A program made the translations under genes and the position numbers. From Acidobacteriota bacterium (GTDB lineage Bacteria > Acidobacteriota > Vicinamibacteria > Vicinamibacterales > UBA8438): 56,957 nt of DNA. This document shows positions 27,219 to 35,465 of the stretch, piece by piece (the first letter of the stretch is position 1; each line of letters opens with the position of its first letter). The notes beneath the pieces are model-generated. The model was not told where the DNA came from and ran no database searches. It saw only the letters and a list, made by a program, of their open reading frames with translations. The stretch spans positions 1 through 56,957 of the forward strand of contig JAPOVI010000277.1 of assembly GCA_026708265.1 (NCBI GenBank), in the 5' to 3' direction.

Positions 27219-28466
27219 CTACCCCTCGGGGCCGCGTCGTCCGGATTCGAGGTCCGCGAGCCAGGTGACGCTGTCGGGCTCGATGCCACTGAGCAGGTAT
27301 TCTTCCACATCGTCGGCCGCGCCCCGCAACTCGACCGCGATCAGCGAGGCCGGCCTCGACGGCGCAATGACGCCGAAGCGGTCACCGGCGCCGAGCGCGG
27401 ACGCTCCCACCGCGGTCGCGCTGGCGAGGAGTGCCGAGGCCGGCACCGACGGCGCCAGCCGCCGCATCAGGGAGAGCTCGGCGAACACGTTGAGGTCCGG
27501 GGCGCTGGCCAGACTGTCGGTGCCCACCGCCACCCGCCCCCCCGCCGCGTAGAAGCGAGCGATCGGCGGCGTGCCGGCGCCGGTCCAGGCGTTGCTGCGC
27601 GGGCACGCCACGAGCGTCGCCCCCGCGGCCGCGATCCGATCGATCTCGGTCGGCGTGAGGTGCACGCCGTGGACGATCAGGGTGTGCGGGCCGACCCAGC
27701 CGAGCGCATCGAGGTACGCGACAGGCGCCGAGCGGGGAGGCACCCAATCGCCGCGCCAGCGGCCCCGCTCCTCGAGGATCGCGCGCCAGGCGCCGGTCCC
27801 CGCCCGCAGCAGCTCGAGCTCCTCCGCCGACTCGGCGACGTGGACCGACCGCGGCCCGCCGCCGGCCGCGCCGGCCAGGGCCCGGAACAACGCGGGCGAC
27901 ACGGAGTACGGCGCGTGTGCGGCGATGGCGACGCGCACGTGGTTGCCGGCCCCGGCCGCCCGCTCCCCGGACAGCGCGGCCGCGATCGCGTCGGCCTCGG
28001 CGGCGCCCACGTCGAAGCCCAACGCTTCGCGGAACACGACGGCGGCCACCGGGCCGTCGCGGAGAGCGGCCAGCGATTCGCGGGTGTTCGCAATGTCGCC
28101 GACCAGGGCGGTGCCCGCCGCCCGCATCTCCTCCACCGCCGCCGCGACGGCCGCCGCGGAGCCGGCCGCCTGCCGCGCCCGGCCCGCCATGACGGCGCGA
28201 GCCCACTCCGGCATCGAGCCCGTGCGGGGAACGGCCCCGCGCAGGCCGGAGAGCTCCAGATGGGTGTGCGCGTTGACGAGGCCCGGCAGCACGGCGTGCC
28301 CCGGCAGGCGCACGATCCGCGCGGACCGGTCCGGCGGGAGGGAGGCGGGCCCGCCGACCGCGGTCACGAGGCTGCCCGCGACCTCGACCCATCCGTCGCG
28401 GATGGGCGGGGCCGCGACGGGCAGGACCCAGGCGGCGTGGTAGCGGGTCGGGCGCGTGGGCCTCAT
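27219..28466 (-). CDS. Amidohydrolase, probable aminodeoxyfutalosine deaminase
   Basis: A 415-aa metal-dependent hydrolase of the ATZ/TRZ-deaminase type. Metal ligands are visible: AHTHLE (HxH, about 68-73), HVAESAEELE (about 211), VHGVHL (about 256) and VGTDSLAS (Asp, about 312). Within a futalosine cluster the natural reading is deamination of 6-amino-6-deoxyfutalosine to futalosine (MqnX role); by family alone it could be another aminohydrolase. ATG 28466 overlaps the mqnC stop (ATGA), giving a normal length. Confidence 0.75.
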   Translation of the reverse strand: MRPTRPTRYHAAWVLPVAAPPIRDGWVEVAGSLVTAVGGPASLPPDRSARIVRLPGHAVLPGLVNAHTHLELSGLRGAVPRTGSMPEWARAVMAGRARQAAGSAAAVAAAVEEMRAAGTALVGDIANTRESLAALRDGPVAAVVFREALGFDVGAAEADAIAAALSGERAAGAGNHVRVAIAAHAPYSVSPALFRALAGAAGGGPRSVHVAESAEELELLRAGTGAWRAILEERGRWRGDWVPPRSAPVAYLDALGWVGPHTLIVHGVHLTPTEIDRIAAAGATLVACPRSNAWTGAGTPPIARFYAAGGRVAVGTDSLASAPDLNVFAELSLMRRLAPSVPASALLASATAVGASALGAGDRFGVIAPSRPASLIAVELRGAADDVEEYLLSGIEPDSVTWLADLESGRRGPEG

Positions 28467-29674
28467 CGCGCCGCGCGACGGGCCTTCTCCGCACGGCTGC
28501 GGGCCGGATAGCGTGCGATCTCGGGCGGCGGGGCCTCGACGTCGCCGGCCCGGGCGACGGCCAGCTCGAGCATCCGGGGCACCGCACGCTCCCGAAAGAT
28601 CGGATCGCCGAGCAGCTCGTAATGCATGTTGCGCCGTTTGGGAACGAAGCCGGCGTTCTCGATGTTGCGGACGATCTCGACCTCGTCCATGCAGTAGGCG
28701 GCGCCGGCGGCGCGGACGACGTTCTCCTCGATCATCACGCTGCCCATGTCGTTGGCGCCGAACGCGAGGCTGAGCTGCCCCACCCTGCCGCCCTGCGTCA
28801 CCCAGGACGCCTGCAGATTGTCGAAGTTGTCCAGCACCAGCCGGGCCAGGGCCAGCGTGCGCAGATACTCGACGCCCGTCGCCTCGATCCCGCCGAGCTC
28901 GGTGTTCGGTGGCTGGTAGCTCCAGGCTATGAACGCCGTGAACCCGCCGGTCTCGTCCTGCAGGTCCCGCAGCCGGAGCAGGTGCTCGATCCGCTCCTCG
29001 GGACGCTCCACGGTGCCGTACATCATCGTGGCCGTGGTGCGCAGCCCGGCCCGGTGGGCGGTGCGCATCACGTCGAGCCACTCCTCCGCCGTCGCCTTCC
29101 CGTGGCAGTTCAGGAGGCGGCGCACCCGGTCCACGAGGATCTCGGCCCCGCCGCCGGGGATGCTGTCGAGGCCGGCCGCGACCAGCCGCTCGACGACCGT
29201 GCGCACCGGAAGCTGCGAGAGCCGCGACAGGTGGATGACCTCGGGCGGCGACAGGGCATGCAGGCGGAAGGCCGGGTAGCGTTCCTTGACCGCCCGGAAG
29301 AGGTCCTCGTACCACCCCAGCGGCAGGTCGGGGTTGTGTCCGCCCTGGAGCAGGAGCTGCACTCCTCCGACATCGAGGGTCTCGTCGATCTTGGCGAAGA
29401 TCTCGTCGAAGCCGAGCACGTAGCCGTCTCCGGCGCCGACCGGCCGGTAGAAGGCGCAGAAGTTGCAACGTGCTACGCAGACGTTCGTGTAGTTGACGTT
29501 GCGATCGATGATGTAGGTGACGATGCGCTCGGGGTGCTTCGCGGCGCGCACGGCATCCGCGAGGCGCCCGAGCTCGAGGGTCGGAGCGCTGCGGTACAGG
29601 TCGAGCGCCTCCCCCGCCCTCAGTCGCTCCCCGCTCCGCAGGCGGGCCGCGATCTCGTCGAGCTCGCAGCCCAT
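28463..29674 (-). CDS. mqnC: Cyclic dehypoxanthine futalosine synthase
   Basis: A 403-aa radical-SAM enzyme that cyclises dehypoxanthine futalosine. NYTNVCVARCNFCAFYRPVG holds the 4Fe-4S cluster Cys (CxxxCxxC); GGVQLLLQGGHNPDLPLGWY is the MqnC-specific signature, followed by HALSPPEV. The C-terminus carries the family DNLQASWVTQGG segment and LAFGANDMGSVMIEENVV. The start ATG 29674 shares one base with the mqnA stop (TGATG). Confidence 0.95.
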   Translation of the reverse strand: MGCELDEIAARLRSGERLRAGEALDLYRSAPTLELGRLADAVRAAKHPERIVTYIIDRNVNYTNVCVARCNFCAFYRPVGAGDGYVLGFDEIFAKIDETLDVGGVQLLLQGGHNPDLPLGWYEDLFRAVKERYPAFRLHALSPPEVIHLSRLSQLPVRTVVERLVAAGLDSIPGGGAEILVDRVRRLLNCHGKATAEEWLDVMRTAHRAGLRTTATMMYGTVERPEERIEHLLRLRDLQDETGGFTAFIAWSYQPPNTELGGIEATGVEYLRTLALARLVLDNFDNLQASWVTQGGRVGQLSLAFGANDMGSVMIEENVVRAAGAAYCMDEVEIVRNIENAGFVPKRRNMHYELLGDPIFRERAVPRMLELAVARAGDVEAPPPEIARYPARSRAEKARRAAR

Positions 29675-30471
29675 CACGACTCGTAGAAGCGGACGCTCGT
29701 CGCCTGCTGCACGATGTTCAGATCGAGCGCCGCACCGAAGAACCGCTTGAGGCCCGCCAGGCACTCGGGTGTCAGCGCGAACTGCACGTTGGCGCCGAGG
29801 TAGGTACGGGCGAGCGCCGCCTGGTCCTCGTCCTCCGGCCCGTGCGCGGCGGCAATCTCGTCGAATGCGGCTTCCCCGGAGACGCGCGCCGCGCGGAGCG
29901 CGTCGACGTGGGCCGGCCCGACCGCTCCCGGGCGGCCCGCCCAGAACGCCCACACGAAGGGCAGGCTCGTCATGGCCGTCCACTCCTCGCCGAGGTCGAT
30001 CTTGTCGAGGTCCGTCGTCTCGTGCTCCGTGAACAGCGCGACGTCCCCGATGAGCAGGGCGGCGTCGCAACGCTTGAGCATCGCCGGCAGGTCGGGACGC
30101 ATCGTCACGAACGTCGGCTCGATGTCGAACCACTGGGCGCAGAGAATCCGCAACAGCGCCACCGCCGTGCGGGAGCTGGAATCGATGGCGATGGAACGGA
30201 TCGCCGTCGCCGGACGCTTGGTGAAGATGGCGACGGAAGCCACCGGGCCGTTGGACGCCACCGCAAGGTCCGGCACGATCCGGTAGTCGGGCCGGCGCTG
30301 GTACTCGATGGTGGGGATGAGGGCCAGGTCGACCTCGCGTTCGTGCAGCCAGGAGGCGCAACGCGCCGGCACGTCGAAGCGCAGCGAGAACAGATCGGGC
30401 CGCCGATCCAGCCCGTGCACGAGGGGGCGGGCGTTGAGATACTCGACGCAGCCGACGCGCACCACGCTCAT
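29674..30471 (-). CDS. mqnA: Chorismate dehydratase MqnA
   Basis: A 265-aa periplasmic-binding-protein-like enzyme that dehydrates chorismate to 3-enolpyruvylbenzoate, the first step of the futalosine pathway. RVGCVEYLNARPLVHGLD is the conserved N-terminus; DLALIPTIEYQRR and KRCDAALLIGDVALF line the site. ATG 30471 overlaps the stop of the MqnE-like gene (ATGA). It has no signal peptide, so it is cytoplasmic. Confidence 0.93.
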   Translation of the reverse strand: MSVVRVGCVEYLNARPLVHGLDRRPDLFSLRFDVPARCASWLHEREVDLALIPTIEYQRRPDYRIVPDLAVASNGPVASVAIFTKRPATAIRSIAIDSSSRTAVALLRILCAQWFDIEPTFVTMRPDLPAMLKRCDAALLIGDVALFTEHETTDLDKIDLGEEWTAMTSLPFVWAFWAGRPGAVGPAHVDALRAARVSGEAAFDEIAAAHGPEDEDQAALARTYLGANVQFALTPECLAGLKRFFGAALDLNIVQQATSVRFYES

Positions 30472-31394
30472 GGTCGTGCCGTGCCCATCTCGAACCGGCC
30501 GTTCCGCTCGATCGGGACCCGCGCCGCGGCGCTCACGTTGCGTGCGATCTCCTCGAGAGGCGCGCGGCGCCACCCGTGCTCGAGCGCGTCGATCGGTGAG
30601 ACGGCGTCCACGTCGTCGGCCCCGAAAGTGAGCGCCACCTGCGCCAGCTTGGGCCCATACAAGCGCCAATCGACCTGTACGGAGTCGATATTGTCAACCA
30701 CCAGCCGTGCGAGCGCAACCCGGCGAAGATCATCGTAGCCCGTCGACGGTCGGGGGCCGGCGGTCGTCGGTAACGGCGCGAAGACGCGAACACCGGCGGC
30801 CGCCGCCCCCCAGGCCGCGACCGTCTCGGCCGTCTCGAGACCGTCCGCGTCGGCGGATGCCACCGTCAGCCGCGCGACCGGCAGCCCCTCCGCCGCGGCG
30901 AGCTCGATCCACGCCGGGTCGGCGGCGCCGTCCACCCTGGCCTCGGCGACGCGCTCCAGGCCTGCCTCCCGGAGCCCGCTCAGCGCCTCGCGCACGGCCC
31001 CGGAGTCGGCGCCGCACACGTCCACGAGATCATCGAGCGCGAAGCCGGTGACGGGAGTGCGTCCCGCCGCTTCGCGCAGCCGCCGGACCGCCGCTACCGC
31101 CGCGCCGATGTCCGCCGGACGCCCCACGACGCGCACCTCACCGGCGCGCGGCGGCACGCCGTCCGGTCCCGCCCCACCGGCCGCCGCTTCGACCTCGAGC
31201 ACGCGGACGAACGTCACCCGATCCCCGCGCAGCGTCCGTCGCCGCTCGTCCGCGAGCGCGCCCAGCGCAACGAGGTCGGGAGTTCCGGCCAGCACGGCCG
31301 CGTCGCCGGCCGCGAGGCCACCGCCCGAGCGCAGTCTCTCCCCGATTGCCTCGAGCGCTGCCGTCATCGATCCGGACTGTCGATCTGCTGCCAT
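30468..31394 (-). CDS. MqnE-like protein lacking the radical-SAM cysteines
   Basis: A 308-aa homologue of aminofutalosine synthase MqnE, which in the pathway joins 3-enolpyruvylbenzoate to adenosine. The ends match: ALEAIGERLRSGGGLAAGDA at the start and YDDLRRVALARLVVDNIDSV, KLAQVALTFGADDVDA and AARVPIERNG at the end. But after GDRVTF (residues 57-62), where NYTNxCxxxCxxC should follow, it reads RVLEVEAAAGG; the whole protein has a single Cys (VDVCGADSG). It cannot bind the cluster, is about 60-80 residues short, and is probably a pseudoenzyme or new activity. ATG 31394 is chosen (GGAG about 6 bases upstream). The frame is intact and codon use matches its neighbours. Confidence 0.72.
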   Translation of the reverse strand: MAADRQSGSMTAALEAIGERLRSGGGLAAGDAAVLAGTPDLVALGALADERRRTLRGDRVTFVRVLEVEAAAGGAGPDGVPPRAGEVRVVGRPADIGAAVAAVRRLREAAGRTPVTGFALDDLVDVCGADSGAVREALSGLREAGLERVAEARVDGAADPAWIELAAAEGLPVARLTVASADADGLETAETVAAWGAAAAGVRVFAPLPTTAGPRPSTGYDDLRRVALARLVVDNIDSVQVDWRLYGPKLAQVALTFGADDVDAVSPIDALEHGWRRAPLEEIARNVSAAARVPIERNGRFEMGTARP

Positions 31395-31470
31395 TCCCCG
31401 CTCCGCCGAGCCCACGCTCCGGCCCCAACACCCGGCCCGCGACGTCAGGCGGCCGGCTCGCGTCCCGCGC

Positions 31471-32424
31471 TCACGACGGGCCGACCTCCGTCCCCCGCGC
31501 GATTGCCTCCGCGACCCGCTGGGCGACGACCAGTGCGCGGCGCCCGTCCTCGCCCGTCACGCGCGGCCGCGAGCCCGCCCGGCAGGCCTGCACGAAATCC
31601 GACAGCTCCCGTTCCAGCGGCTCCGCGCGCGCCACGGGAACGCTCCCCCCCTCGATGGCGCGCTCCCCCCCGCCTCCCTGCGTCACGCGCCACGCCTCGA
31701 CCTCCTGTGCGCCGTAGTCGAGCGACACGTAGGAGTGCGCCTCGAAGACGCGGAGCTTGCGCACCCGATCCCGGCTGATGCGGCTGGCCGTCAGGTTCAC
31801 CAGGCACCCGTTCCCGAACCGCAGGCGCGCGTTGGCGATGTCGACGCGCTCGGTGAGCACGGGGACGCCGACCGCCTCGATGGACTCCGGCTCCGACCCG
31901 ACCATGGCGAGCACGATGTCGAGATCGTGGATCATCAGATCGAACACCACGTCGATGTCGAGGCTGCGACGGGCGAATCCGGCCAGGCGATGCCCCTCGA
32001 TGAAACGGGGGGCCGACACCAGCCGCCGGGCCGTCGTCACGGCCGGGTTGTGACGCTCGGTGTGGCCAACGGCGAGCGTCGCGCCCGACTCCGCCGCGGC
32101 CGCGACCAGCGCATCCGCCTCCGCCACCGACGCCGCGATCGGCTTCTCCACCAGGACCGGCGTACCGGCCCGCAGTAGCGGCAGCGCGACCTCGGCGTGC
32201 GCCGCGGTGGGTACCGCGACGGCAACCCCGTCGAGGGCGGCCGGCAACTCCTCGATTCCGGAGGCGGCCCGGGTGCCGAGCTCGGACGCGACGGTGGCGG
32301 CGCGGCTCGCGTCGACATCGACGACCGCCGCCAACTCGACTTCCGGCAGGCGGGCCAGGAGTCGAGCGTGGTGCCGTCCCAGGTGGCCGACCCCCACCAC
32401 CGCGGCGCAGAACGGCTTCGTCAC
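31471..32424 (-). CDS. Gfo/Idh/MocA family oxidoreductase
   Basis: A 317-aa NAD(P)-dependent sugar oxidoreductase. The Rossmann motif [16 protein letters not shown] is near the start and EKPIA (about 90-94) is the family active-site segment; [11 protein letters not shown] also matches. It overlaps lpxI by 4 bases (GTG start) and follows lpxA, so a lipid A precursor is a plausible substrate. GnnA, a family member that oxidises UDP-GlcNAc for 3-amino lipid A, is one candidate, but the partner aminotransferase GnnB is absent here. Confidence 0.82.
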   Translation of the reverse strand: MTKPFCAAVVGVGHLGRHHARLLARLPEVELAAVVDVDASRAATVASELGTRAASGIEELPAALDGVAVAVPTAAHAEVALPLLRAGTPVLVEKPIAASVAEADALVAAAAESGATLAVGHTERHNPAVTTARRLVSAPRFIEGHRLAGFARRSLDIDVVFDLMIHDLDIVLAMVGSEPESIEAVGVPVLTERVDIANARLRFGNGCLVNLTASRISRDRVRKLRVFEAHSYVSLDYGAQEVEAWRVTQGGGGERAIEGGSVPVARAEPLERELSDFVQACRAGSRPRVTGEDGRRALVVAQRVAEAIARGTEVGPS

Positions 32425-33254
32425 CGGGCGGAGCCCTGCAGGGTGCGCCCCACGACGGTGATGCCGGCCTTCTCGGCCGCTTCGAGCAGGCGCTCCCCGT
32501 CCAGCACCAGGGTGCGGCCGGCGTCGATCGACAGCACCCGCGCCCCCGCCCTCCGGAGCGCGTCCACGGTCGGCAAGCCGACGACGGGAACGTCGAAGCG
32601 CATGTCCTGGTTCGGCTTCGCCACCTTGATCACCGAGACGCCGGGGCCGGCGAGCCGGCCCGCGCGGGCGATCACGGCGTCCGTGCCCTCCATGGCCTCG
32701 ATCGCGACCACGGCCCGCTCCTTCACCGCGACAGTCTGCCCGATGTCCAGCGCCGCCACCGCGTCGGCCATGCGATAGCCGAAGTCGAGATCGGCGCGCT
32801 CGTCCTCGCTCGGCTCGCGCGCGGTCAGGCATCCGGCCCGCGCCAGCAGCGGCTCGAGGAAGGCTGTGGAGTCCACCAGCTCGATGCCGTGCTCGCGAAG
32901 CACGTCGGCGACCCCGGAGATGAGCGCATCGGTGTTGCGCGTCGCCAGGCGCCGCAGGACCCCCAGCAGGACGCGGTCGGGCATCACACCGGTGAAGAGG
33001 CGTCGATGCTGGACCTGCCCGGCCATCAGGGCCCGCGTCACACCCGCCTCCTTGAGCGTGGCGATGCACCTCCCCAGCTCGCCGAGGGAAACCCAGTGGA
33101 GCGCCGCCGGAGGGTCCGAGGCGGCCGCGGCGGCCAGCGCGGGGGACGTCTCCTCTCGAATCGCGACCACGGTCACCGCGTGCCCGAGGCGCTTCATGGC
33201 CTCGAGGGCCAGAAAGGGGAAGCGGCCGTTGCCGGCGATCAGGCCGAAGCGCAT
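32421..33254 (-). CDS. lpxI: UDP-2,3-diacylglucosamine pyrophosphatase LpxI
   Basis: A 277-aa enzyme that makes lipid X by hydrolysing UDP-2,3-diacylglucosamine, the LpxH alternative. Family segments: [17 protein letters not shown] (start), [17 protein letters not shown] (about 72-88), [20 protein letters not shown] (about 184-203) and [18 protein letters not shown] (split: [17 protein letters not shown]) near 225. It sits directly after the fabZ-lpxA fusion as is usual for lpxI. Confidence 0.92.
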   Translation of the reverse strand: MRFGLIAGNGRFPFLALEAMKRLGHAVTVVAIREETSPALAAAAASDPPAALHWVSLGELGRCIATLKEAGVTRALMAGQVQHRRLFTGVMPDRVLLGVLRRLATRNTDALISGVADVLREHGIELVDSTAFLEPLLARAGCLTAREPSEDERADLDFGYRMADAVAALDIGQTVAVKERAVVAIEAMEGTDAVIARAGRLAGPGVSVIKVAKPNQDMRFDVPVVGLPTVDALRRAGARVLSIDAGRTLVLDGERLLEAAEKAGITVVGRTLQGSAR

Positions 33255-33282
33255 GCCCTGCTCGGCGCCATGGATCAGACGC

Positions 33283-34551
33283 TCAGACGCGGTTCTCGCT
33301 CTCCGCCGGCTCGGCCCGGCCGAGGGGCCGACGCAACGTGACGCCTCGCCGCGAGCCCTGCCTCGACTCCCGAATGAACTCGACGAGATAGGCCACCTCA
33401 GGGCAATCGAGCCCCGGGTCGCCGGCGATCCGCTCGAGGGCCTGGCTGGTGTTGAGCTTGGATTGCAGCAGGTACCGGAAGGCCCGCTTCAGCTTGGCGA
33501 TGGTCTCCGGGGGCACGCCGCGTCGTTCGAGGCCGATGCGGTTCAGCCCGTAGACCCGGGCGCGGTTGCCGACGGTCCGGGCGTAGGGCAGCGCATCCCT
33601 GGTGACGACGGTGTAGCCGCCGATGAACGCCTGGCGGCCCACGTGGCAGAACTGATGCACTCCCGATCCGGCGCTGATGGTGGCGCCGTCCTCGACGACG
33701 ACGTGCCCTCCCAGCGTCGCCCCGTTGCCGAACAGCGTCTTGTTGCCGATGACGCAGTCGTGAGCGACGTGCGCATAGGCCATGAACACGTTGTCGTCGC
33801 CGATGCGCGTCACTCCTCCGCCCCCGCGCGTGCCCCGATGGATGGTGACGAACTCGCGGAAGACGTTCCGGTGGCCGATCCTGAGGCCCGTCGCCTCGCC
33901 GCGGAACTTCAGGTCCTGCGGGATCTGGCCGACCGACGCGAACGAGAGGACGTGACAGCCGTCCCCGATCTCGGTGTCGCCGTCGATCACGGCCGAGGCG
34001 CCCACCCGGTTGCCGCGCCCGAGGCGCACCCCCGGGCCGATCACGGCGTACGGACCCACCACGGTACCCGCTCCGATGGTTGCACCCGGGTGGACGACCG
34101 CGGTCGGATGGACGTCGGGCTCGTCGTGCTCGATGCCCAGGAGCAGCTCCGCCTCCGCAACCGTCCGGTCGGCAACCGTGGCCACGCCTCGCGCCACCGC
34201 CAGCCCCGCCCCCCCGCCTTCGTGCGTCACGGACAGCCGCAGGCGGTCTCCGGGCACCACCTGCCGGCGGAACTTCGCGTCGTTGACTCCGCGGAGGACG
34301 GCGCGGCGGGTCGGCGCCCCCTCGTCGTCGAGCAGCAGCAGGGCCGCCACCTGCACCAGCGTCTCGATCATCATCACGCCCGGCATCAAGGGCGTGCCGG
34401 GGAAGTGCCCCTGGAAGTAGTCCTCGTTGACCGTCACGTTCTTGACGGCAACGATCCGGCGGCCGGGCAGGTGCTCGACCACGCTGTCGACCAGGAGCGA
34501 CGGGTAGCGATAGCAGAGGCGGTCGAGGAGGACCGGGATGTCGAGCGGCAC
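33283..34551 (-). CDS. FabZ-LpxA fusion: 3-hydroxyacyl-ACP dehydratase / UDP-GlcNAc acyltransferase
   Basis: A 422-aa fusion of two normally separate proteins. Residues 1-140 are FabZ: LLVD at 19-22, active His49 ([12 protein letters not shown]) and Glu63. Residues 146-410 are LpxA: a left-handed beta helix of hexapeptide repeats from [13 protein letters not shown], catalytic His264 in AHVAHDC, and the C-terminal helical region ([13 protein letters not shown]). LpxA acylates UDP-GlcNAc with 3-hydroxyacyl-ACP, the FabZ substrate, so the fusion joins the branch point of lipid A and fatty acid synthesis. The start is taken as GTG 34551; an upstream GTG 34596 exists. lpxD, often adjacent, is missing. 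Confidence 0.9.
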   Translation of the reverse strand: MPLDIPVLLDRLCYRYPSLLVDSVVEHLPGRRIVAVKNVTVNEDYFQGHFPGTPLMPGVMMIETLVQVAALLLLDDEGAPTRRAVLRGVNDAKFRRQVVPGDRLRLSVTHEGGGAGLAVARGVATVADRTVAEAELLLGIEHDEPDVHPTAVVHPGATIGAGTVVGPYAVIGPGVRLGRGNRVGASAVIDGDTEIGDGCHVLSFASVGQIPQDLKFRGEATGLRIGHRNVFREFVTIHRGTRGGGGVTRIGDDNVFMAYAHVAHDCVIGNKTLFGNGATLGGHVVVEDGATISAGSGVHQFCHVGRQAFIGGYTVVTRDALPYARTVGNRARVYGLNRIGLERRGVPPETIAKLKRAFRYLLQSKLNTSQALERIAGDPGLDCPEVAYLVEFIRESRQGSRRGVTLRRPLGRAEPAESENRV

Positions 34552-34650
34552 TGGACGGCTGACCCGGGCAACGCGCGAGGCAGGCAGAGTGTACACACTC
34601 CCACTCCCACCGTCCACCGGCACGGGGCGGTGACTCGGGCGGCCCGCGAG

Positions 34651-34742
34651 AAGCTCCTGCAAGCTCCCAGGACCGTGGGGCTGGGGCCGACCCGGAGCGT
34701 GAGACGGGTTGGCGGCGCCAGGAGCCTGCGCCGTAGAACGGC
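34651..34742. repeat. Dispersed intergenic repeat, copy B
   Basis: On the minus strand it reads GTTCTACGGCGCAGGCTCCT, GGCGCCGCCAACCCGTCTCA, CGCTCCGGGTCGGCCCCAGC, CCCACGGTCCTGGGAGCTTG, closely matching copies D and E. It occupies the 241-base gap between ompH and the fabZ-lpxA gene, where lpxD might be expected. GGGAGCTTGC next to GAGCTT gives a short hairpin possibility; probably a terminator after ompH. Confidence 0.72.
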
Positions 34743-34792
34743 GATTCGGCACGCCGCGCCCGCGCAGCCTCCCAAAGCGCCCGAAAGGGCGC

Positions 34793-35389
34793 TCAGCGGC
34801 CGTTCAGCCGATCGACGACCGCCTGCGTCAGGTCGAGGGCCGGCCGGCCCCAGATGAGACCTTCGACGCTGAAGATGAGATCGACCTGGTGCTCGGTCGC
34901 GACCTGATCGAGCGCCGGCGACAGTTGCTGCTCGAACTGGAGCTGGAGCTCCTGCCGCAGCTCCGCCACCTCGGCGTCGGCGTCCTGCGATACGCGCTCC
35001 ATCTCGGCCTGCGCGTCCTGCGTCTGGCGCTGGAACTCGAGCTGCAGCCGGGAGATTTCACGCTGGAGGCTGAGCCGCGCCTGGGCACTCATGACGTTCT
35101 GCCCCTGCTCGAGCTTCTGCTGCAGCTCGATGAGCTGCTGCTCGCTGCTGGTCAGCTGACCCTGGAGCGTCGTCTGTCGGGACTGGAGCTCGGCGAGCTT
35201 CGTATCCGTCAACTCCTGCACCCGGGTGCTCGCGGTCCGTCCCACGTTCGACTCCGCGAGCACCCGCTGCAGGTTGATGTAGCCGTACTTGGTACCGGGA
35301 GGGAACGGCGGCGCGTTCTGCGCGGTCGCGGCCCCGGCGGCCGTGAGGACGAAACTCACCGCCGTTGCGGCACGGATCGCGAATCTCAT
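34793..35389 (-). CDS. OmpH/Skp-like periplasmic chaperone
   Basis: A 198-aa periplasmic protein: signal peptide 1-23, then YGYINLQRVLAESNVGRTAS, a long coiled coil (about 55-155, very rich in Gln, Glu and Leu) and a closing beta segment, the Skp pattern. Skp trimers hold outer membrane proteins for BamA. ATG 35389 is chosen (AGGTGA about 8 bases upstream); the ATG at 35428 would place 13 polar residues before the signal peptide. Directly downstream of bamA, the usual order. Confidence 0.88.
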   Translation of the reverse strand: MRFAIRAATAVSFVLTAAGAATAQNAPPFPPGTKYGYINLQRVLAESNVGRTASTRVQELTDTKLAELQSRQTTLQGQLTSSEQQLIELQQKLEQGQNVMSAQARLSLQREISRLQLEFQRQTQDAQAEMERVSQDADAEVAELRQELQLQFEQQLSPALDQVATEHQVDLIFSVEGLIWGRPALDLTQAVVDRLNGR

Positions 35390-35465
35390 CGATGAATCAC
35401 CTCGGGCTGATCGGTTGTCCTGCTTCATGGGTTCCGCGCCGTCGCGGCCCCGGCCGCGACCCGCT

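Noticed and set aside
26295..28511. Plus-strand frame of 738 codons
   Set aside because: Antisense to the prenyltransferase and amidohydrolase genes, both of which have strong motifs; low-complexity Arg/His-rich product.
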